Assembly (NCBI GenBank): GCA_964036275.1
Contig: OZ038435.1
Location: forward strand, 33,173,728-33,237,727
DNA: 64,000 bases
From: Litoditis marina
Lineage: Eukaryota; Nematoda; Chromadorea; Rhabditida; Rhabditidae
Direction: 5' to 3'
Each line of letters begins with the position of its first letter. The first letter of the stretch is position 1. The notes under the pieces were generated by a model that was not told the origin of the DNA, did not search any database, and worked only from the letters and a program-made list of their open reading frames with translations. The position numbers and the translations under genes are program-made. This document shows, piece by piece, positions 63,101-64,000 of this stretch.

Positions 63101-64000
63101 ATTTGTGGTCATTTTCTGATTTTCCAGGTGGAGTTGCGCGGTTTGGAGAAGTTGGAGAAGTTGTTCCTCAACAACAATAGCATCCAGTCGCTGAAGAACG
63201 TCAGTCTGCGGTAAGTACACCTCTCGATCTCGAAATAAAATGTCTTTTATAATATGATATAATGGTGTTCCATATTATGGTGTTTGCGTTTTTGTCCCTT
63301 CTGTGTAGTTTGATCTCGTCGCGTTTTTATTCAACTCGGACAATTATGAGGTGTATCAAGATTAAGCTATAAGATTTGGTCTTTCCCTACTGTGCATGTC
63401 GCTGATTTCTACACGAGTCCGCGACCTAATTTGTGACGAATTTTTTTTTCGAGAAACATTAAGAGTCAGTTGTAAGAAAGTCTCTGGTGGTAGGAATTAG
63501 ATCAAAGTATATCATTGTTTCAGAGAAGATTGCACCTACTAAAAATATATGCCCAGTATGAAGTTATATCTTTTCAGTGATCTACCCGCCTTGATTCTCA
63601 TTTCCATGGACCGGAATATGGTCTCGGAAATACGGGATGGGGACCTGTTCGGTCTGTCCAGAAGTACGCGATTGGAGAGTCTGACTCTGGCATCTAACAA
63701 CATCAGCGAGGTATGGTTATTGTCTCAATTACATCCCAATTCACAGATGATTGTTCGAACGAAAATGAGCAGGGTGGGAGACGCCGAGACATCCTTTACT
63801 TGCAACATTTGGGATGATTCAAACCAACTTTTTCGAAACAAGATGAACTCATTTTCTCGGATAGCTAAAAATAGACATTGAATGATTCATTTCGGTGTTG
63901 CATGATTTGAAATGTTATTATGATCTATCTGTGTGTTGATTATCGTATTGCAGATCGCCGCTCGTGCTCTCAACCCAATACAACACGTGAGCATCCTCGC
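60146..64000 (+). CDS. Secreted/extracellular leucine-rich-repeat protein, 3' incomplete
   Basis: Extracellular LRR-only (eLRRon) type protein as in the nematode SYM-1/LET-4/EGG-6 group, which organise apical matrix; the exact orthologue is not determined. Exons: 60146-60256, 60525-60583, 61046-61169, 61655-61706, 62006-62128, 62368-62536, 62834-62969, 63128-63210, 63578-63710, and from 63954 to or beyond 63986; phases agree, at least 330 residues. Signal peptide MLRLLLPTVLLAVGGSFA, then a Cys-containing N-cap (VACPP, VCHCYEHGFYYD, GCSGRTMPAV). Typical 24-residue LRRs follow: LKELSLKGNLLLEI, LQVLDLTSNKVTSI, LRKLLLDSNDISSI, LTKLSLAGNQLTNI, LEVLNLQNNQITSI, LRILDLGTNHVTNV, LEKLFLNNNSIQSL, LESLTLASNNISEI. 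The start at the signal peptide is preferred over an in-frame ATG 66 bp upstream (60080). The last exon meets a GTGAGC donor at 63987 or the window edge, so any transmembrane end is unseen. Confidence 0.9.
60927..61283. repeat. Related segments in two neighbouring introns of the LRR gene
   Basis: 60927-60999 (GTACAGTTGGTATTCTAATA ... GGTGCACTTTGTTATTGCA ... CTTCTGCTGTGTTAAACA) and 61208-61283 (GTAAAGTTAGCATTCTAAAG ... CGTGCACTTTTTCAATGCA ... GTTCTGCTGTGGTAAACA) are diverged direct copies flanking exon 61046-61169. Confidence 0.6.

Overview
This window looks like nuclear DNA of a nematode. All recognisable genes are split into short exons (20-300 bp) joined by GT-AG introns whose acceptors are mostly of the TTTTCAG type. 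Several start codons sit directly behind such an acceptor, as spliced-leader trans-splicing would produce. The best family matches are nematode genes (ZYG-8, RNF-5, RNF-121, CCDC-55, ODR-4, a KH-only IMP protein, an extracellular LRR protein). From memory, the C. elegans rnf-121, ccdc-55 and rnf-5 genes are neighbours (cosmid C16C10), so the block at 26-38 kb is probably conserved synteny. The species cannot be named from sequence alone. Gene models were built by hand by matching splice sites and reading phase; six of the seven assemble in one open frame over their full length, and the LRR gene runs off the window edge.

Layout: (1) 1.4-8.6 kb, +, doublecortin-like kinase (zyg-8). (2) 10.0-22.2 kb, -, small heat-shock protein gene (HSP20 family) with one shared 3' part and several alternative 5' exons, spread through GA-repeat-rich DNA that includes a 2.94-kb tandem duplication. 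(3) 22.2-26.4 kb, intergenic, MITE-like palindromes and GA tracts. (4) 26.4-31.0 kb, -, NSRP1/CCDC55 splicing regulator. (5) 31.9-36.05 kb, -, RNF121 membrane RING ligase, head to head with (6) 36.4-38.4 kb, +, RNF5 membrane RING ligase, with 376 bp between the two ATGs. (7) 38.8-42.9 kb, -, ODR-4, tail to tail with rnf-5. (8) 43-49 kb, gene-poor, with one inverted-repeat transposon nested inside another. (9) 49.3-56.3 kb, +, IGF2BP/IMP-type protein with four KH domains and no visible RRM. (10) 56.3-60.1 kb, 3' UTR and non-coding. (11) 60.1 kb to the window end, +, secreted leucine-rich-repeat protein, incomplete.

There is no bacterial-style operon. A functional theme is ER protein quality control and membrane-protein biogenesis: RNF-121, RNF-5 and ODR-4 lie together, and the first two share an intergenic promoter region. 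The most unusual locus is the small heat-shock gene. Its N-terminal exons are interchangeable because they share a phase-2 junction, one first exon is present twice through the tandem duplication, and the crystallin domain appears to stop early.
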